Origin: Candidatus Latescibacterota bacterium
GTDB lineage: Bacteria > Latescibacterota > UBA2968 > UBA8231
Direction of reading: 5' to 3'
DNA length: 35,191 bases
Assembly (NCBI GenBank): GCA_022820485.1
Contig: JAJEFJ010000098.1
Location: 1 to 35,191, forward strand
The notes under the pieces were generated by a model. It was not told the DNA's origin and did no database searches. It was given only the letters and a program-made list of their open reading frames with translations. The translations under genes and the position numbers were made by a program. This document shows positions 32,905 through 35,191 of this stretch, piece after piece; the first letter of the stretch is position 1; each line of letters opens with the position of its first letter.

Positions 32905-33639
32905 ATGACCATCAACGAAGCCAAGGCCCATATCGACGAATACGGATACGCCGTGCTCAAAGAAGCGTTGACCCCGGACCAGGCCAACGCCCTGCGAGAT
33001 CGCTCGGCCGAGCTGATTGTACAGGAGCGAGCCGCCGGAGGAGAGCATGTCTACCTCGACGGCTCCGCGCAGCGAGTGTGGAACCTAGTCAACAAGGGCC
33101 GCATTTACGAAGAGATGATCCAACTCCCGCAGGTACTCGCGCTTCAAGAGTATCTGCTAGGCGACAACTGCATCTTGAGCAGCTTCACCGTCAATTTCAT
33201 CGGCCCAGGTGCGCCAGCCGGCCGCCTGCACATCGACTTTCCGCTAGGCAGCTTTCCCCAGCCGCCGCCACCCATCCCCCTTTGCGCCAATACCATCTAC
33301 GTGCTCGACGACTTCGCGCCTGAAAACGGGGCCACGCATATCGTGCCGGGCAGCTACAAGCGCGGGTACGCCCCCGACCCAGAAAAAGAGTACGACGACG
33401 TCATCCAGCTAGACGTCCGCAAAGGCGACATCGTCGTCTTCCACGGCGCAACGTGGCACGGCAGCGGCGCCAACCACACCGAGCAGGATCGGATGATCCT
33501 GCTGGGATTCTTCTGCCGCTCGTTTATGAAGCCGCAGCAAGACCAGTTCAAGTTAGCGCGTCCCGAAGTCGTCGCGCGGGCGACGCCGACCTTGAAGCGC
33601 TTGCTGGGCTTCGAATCGCAGTCGGGAATGAGGACATAG
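32905..33639 (+). CDS. Phytanoyl-CoA dioxygenase family protein
   Basis: A 244-residue Fe(II)/2-oxoglutarate oxygenase. AKAHIDEYGYAVLKEALTPD opens the domain. Iron ligands are the H and D of RLHIDFPLG, and the distal His lies in FHGATWHGSGANHTEQDRM, which ends with an Arg positioned for 2-oxoglutarate. ENGATHIVPGSYKRG is the typical turn. It starts 11 bp after the SDR and ends 4 bp before the propeller gene, so the three are co-transcribed. It shows only family-level similarity to the two other PhyH genes here. Confidence 0.88.
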   Translation: MTINEAKAHIDEYGYAVLKEALTPDQANALRDRSAELIVQERAAGGEHVYLDGSAQRVWNLVNKGRIYEEMIQLPQVLALQEYLLGDNCILSSFTVNFIGPGAPAGRLHIDFPLGSFPQPPPPIPLCANTIYVLDDFAPENGATHIVPGSYKRGYAPDPEKEYDDVIQLDVRKGDIVVFHGATWHGSGANHTEQDRMILLGFFCRSFMKPQQDQFKLARPEVVARATPTLKRLLGFESQSGMRT

Positions 33640-33643
33640 GACC

Positions 33644-35029
33644 ATGGACTCACTCGACCACCGCAAGCGCCTCTTCGTCGATATGGACGACGTCGAGCGC
33701 CAAGAAAACGTAGTGCGAGTCTTCCACCAAGCGGAGAAGTACGGCACGCATCCCGTGCTCAAACAGGAAGCGCCGTGGGAACAGCACAGCGGCATGACCG
33801 CAGCGGTGATCTTCGACGCAGAGGAACAAATTTTCAAGGCGTGGTACATGGCCGGCCACTATGCGCCAGAGTGCGAACACGTGCAATGCCTCGCGCTGTC
33901 GCCGGACGGAATCCACTGGGAGCGCCCCTCCCTCGGGATTCACGAAGCCCTCGGCTCCAAGGACAACAACATCGTCATCCCCGCGACCCACCACGAAGGG
34001 CAGGACCACTGGGAGACCATGCTCAAGGACCCCCTCGACCCAGATCCCACCCGCCGCTACAAGGCCATCGGCTGGTCGAGCTACGACTGGGACGGGCCGC
34101 GCTCGGGCATTTACAGCGCCACGTCGCCAGACGGAATCAACTGGTCGCATTCGCCGGACCCGATTTTCCGCTACCATCCGCGGCCCGGCACCTGCGACTT
34201 GGGGCCGGTTGGGGACGCGCAGTCGCTGATGGTGGATATTGAGCGCCGGCGCTACGTGGCCTTTTTGCGCGGCGTGCCCGAGCGGCTGATAAGTACGAGC
34301 GAGGACTTCGTCCACTGGTCGCCGCCGCGGCCCTTCTTGGCACCGCTCAACGAGGAAGAGGCCCTCTATAACAACACCGGCTTCAACTACGGCACTCACT
34401 ACTTGGGCATCCTGACCCACTTTGACAAACGCCCGCGCCAACAGACCCAAGTCCTTCGGCTTTTGTGCAGCCGCGATGGGGAACGCTGGCAACGAGTACC
34501 GGGGGAGCCACTGGTGGGCTTGGGCGCGGTAGGCGAGTGGGATCGGTTCCAGCTAATGCTCAGCGGCGCGCCGCCCATTCCCGTGGGCGACAAGCTCTAT
34601 ATCTACTACCGAGGCACGGCGCGGCGGCACGCCAAGATCCCGCGCGAATTCGACCCCCCGATTGCGGCCGATCAGGACCCGGGGACGATGGGCATTGGCT
34701 TGGCCATGCTGCGTCTCGACGGCTTCGCGTCGCTCAACGCCAGTTTTGACGGCGGGCAGATAACGACCCGGCCCTTTGCGTTGGCCGGGGATGAACTGCG
34801 CGTCAATGCCAAGGCGGATTACGGAAAGCTAACCGTCGAATTGCTCGACGAAGAAGGACAGCCCATTCCCGGTCACACTGTCCAAGACTGCGTCCCCATC
34901 GCCGAAGACGGAATCACCGTACCCGTGCGCTGGCGCGACGACCGGGATTTGCGCGCATTGCGAGAACAGCCAGTGCGCCTGCGTTTCGCACTGAACAACG
35001 CCCGCCTGTACGCCTATTGGTGTTCGTAG
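33644..35029 (+). CDS. GH32/43-like five-bladed beta-propeller protein
   Basis: A 461-residue soluble protein without a signal peptide. Repeated aromatic/Asp blade motifs are visible (SPDGIHWERPSLG, SPDGINWSHSPDP, SEDFVHWSPPRPF, CSRDGERWQRVPG), as in the GH32/43/68/130 five-bladed propeller superfamily. The C-terminal 90 residues (ALAGDELRVNAKADYGKLTV, RLRFALNNARLYAYWC) form a beta-sandwich like that appended to GH32 enzymes. Catalytic acids cannot be assigned with confidence. It probably acts in the cytoplasm on a carbohydrate delivered by others. The start at ATG 33644 is only 4 bp after the PhyH gene. Confidence 0.8.
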   Translation: MDSLDHRKRLFVDMDDVERQENVVRVFHQAEKYGTHPVLKQEAPWEQHSGMTAAVIFDAEEQIFKAWYMAGHYAPECEHVQCLALSPDGIHWERPSLGIHEALGSKDNNIVIPATHHEGQDHWETMLKDPLDPDPTRRYKAIGWSSYDWDGPRSGIYSATSPDGINWSHSPDPIFRYHPRPGTCDLGPVGDAQSLMVDIERRRYVAFLRGVPERLISTSEDFVHWSPPRPFLAPLNEEEALYNNTGFNYGTHYLGILTHFDKRPRQQTQVLRLLCSRDGERWQRVPGEPLVGLGAVGEWDRFQLMLSGAPPIPVGDKLYIYYRGTARRHAKIPREFDPPIAADQDPGTMGIGLAMLRLDGFASLNASFDGGQITTRPFALAGDELRVNAKADYGKLTVELLDEEGQPIPGHTVQDCVPIAEDGITVPVRWRDDRDLRALREQPVRLRFALNNARLYAYWCS

Positions 35030-35180
35030 CTTTCAGGTCGTAACTTCGACACTTCAACAAGACGCTGACACCTAAGTACACGACAGTAACATGGATTGAT
35101 ATTGTCGGGCGCGTTTAGGTTGGTCTCGTGTTTGGTGTATGATCTGTGTGAGTTGGTCTAATCCTTTTCGAAAGAGGCTT

Positions 35181-35191
35181 ATGGCTTTTCG
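35181..35191 (+). CDS. Possible start of a gene cut by the window edge
   Basis: AAAGAGG (35171-35177) precedes ATG 35181 (ATGGCTTTTCG...), with a TATGAT at 35138-35143 that could be a -10 box. Only three complete codons are visible, so the product is unknown. The gap 35030-35137 shows nothing else. Confidence 0.3.

Overview
The window looks like part of a GC-rich genome of an uncultured diderm (outer-membrane) bacterium. The evidence is two TonB-dependent receptors, a MacB/FtsX-type export operon driven by an NtrC/sigma-54 two-component pair, and long coding regions broken up by AT-richer mobile or defence islands. The mix of several phytanoyl-CoA-dioxygenase-like genes, many PIN toxin-antitoxin remnants and short TIR elements recalls Latescibacterota or Poribacteria genomes. 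That placement is only an impression from gene content.

Layout. (1) 1-905: the end of an IS transposase gene, then a PIN toxin gene split by a 109-bp TA-inserting MITE; its RHH antitoxin is intact. (2) 961-11861: on the minus strand, a periplasmic adaptor, an ATPase, a remnant of a second ATPase and two large FtsX permeases. A sigma-54 promoter with a tandem upstream site drives them. Divergently, an NtrC-type regulator and its histidine kinase are separated by a PIN toxin-antitoxin cassette inside a direct repeat of the regulator/kinase junction. (3) 12002-14320: a decayed restriction-modification operon (N4/N6 methylase, frameshifted Bpu10I-like endonuclease, Xre regulator) and a lone HigA antitoxin. 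(4) 14455-21400: a TNA-type MITE with a possible outward promoter, two convergent TonB-dependent receptors and a metal-dependent amidohydrolase. (5) 21530-24345: a PhyH-type dioxygenase and a vapB-vapC-DUF4268 operon with a palindromic operator.

(6) 24363-26488: aspS, preceded by two consecutive short reading frames, each with a run of Asn codons and each followed by a rho-independent terminator. This looks like a tandem peptide-attenuation leader sensing Asn (Asx) charging. The enzyme carries the His (H33) associated with non-discriminating AspRS, which would explain Asn-rich leaders on an aspartyl enzyme. (7) 26537-28252: an unknown 345-residue protein and a DIP1984-like coiled-coil protein. 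(8) 28268-28465: a strongly structured, apparently free-standing RNA of about 200 nt closed by a perfect 14-bp helix, possibly HEARO/omegaRNA-like, with further hairpins up to 28551. (9) 28698-35029: a PhyH dioxygenase, malate synthase G, and an SDR/PhyH/beta-propeller gene set that looks catabolic.

The two observations most worth following up are the tandem Asn leader-peptide attenuator of aspS and the structured RNA at 28268. The transposon and recombination scars (PIN gene, regulator/kinase junction, ATPase remnant, restriction enzyme) are clear from the sequence itself.
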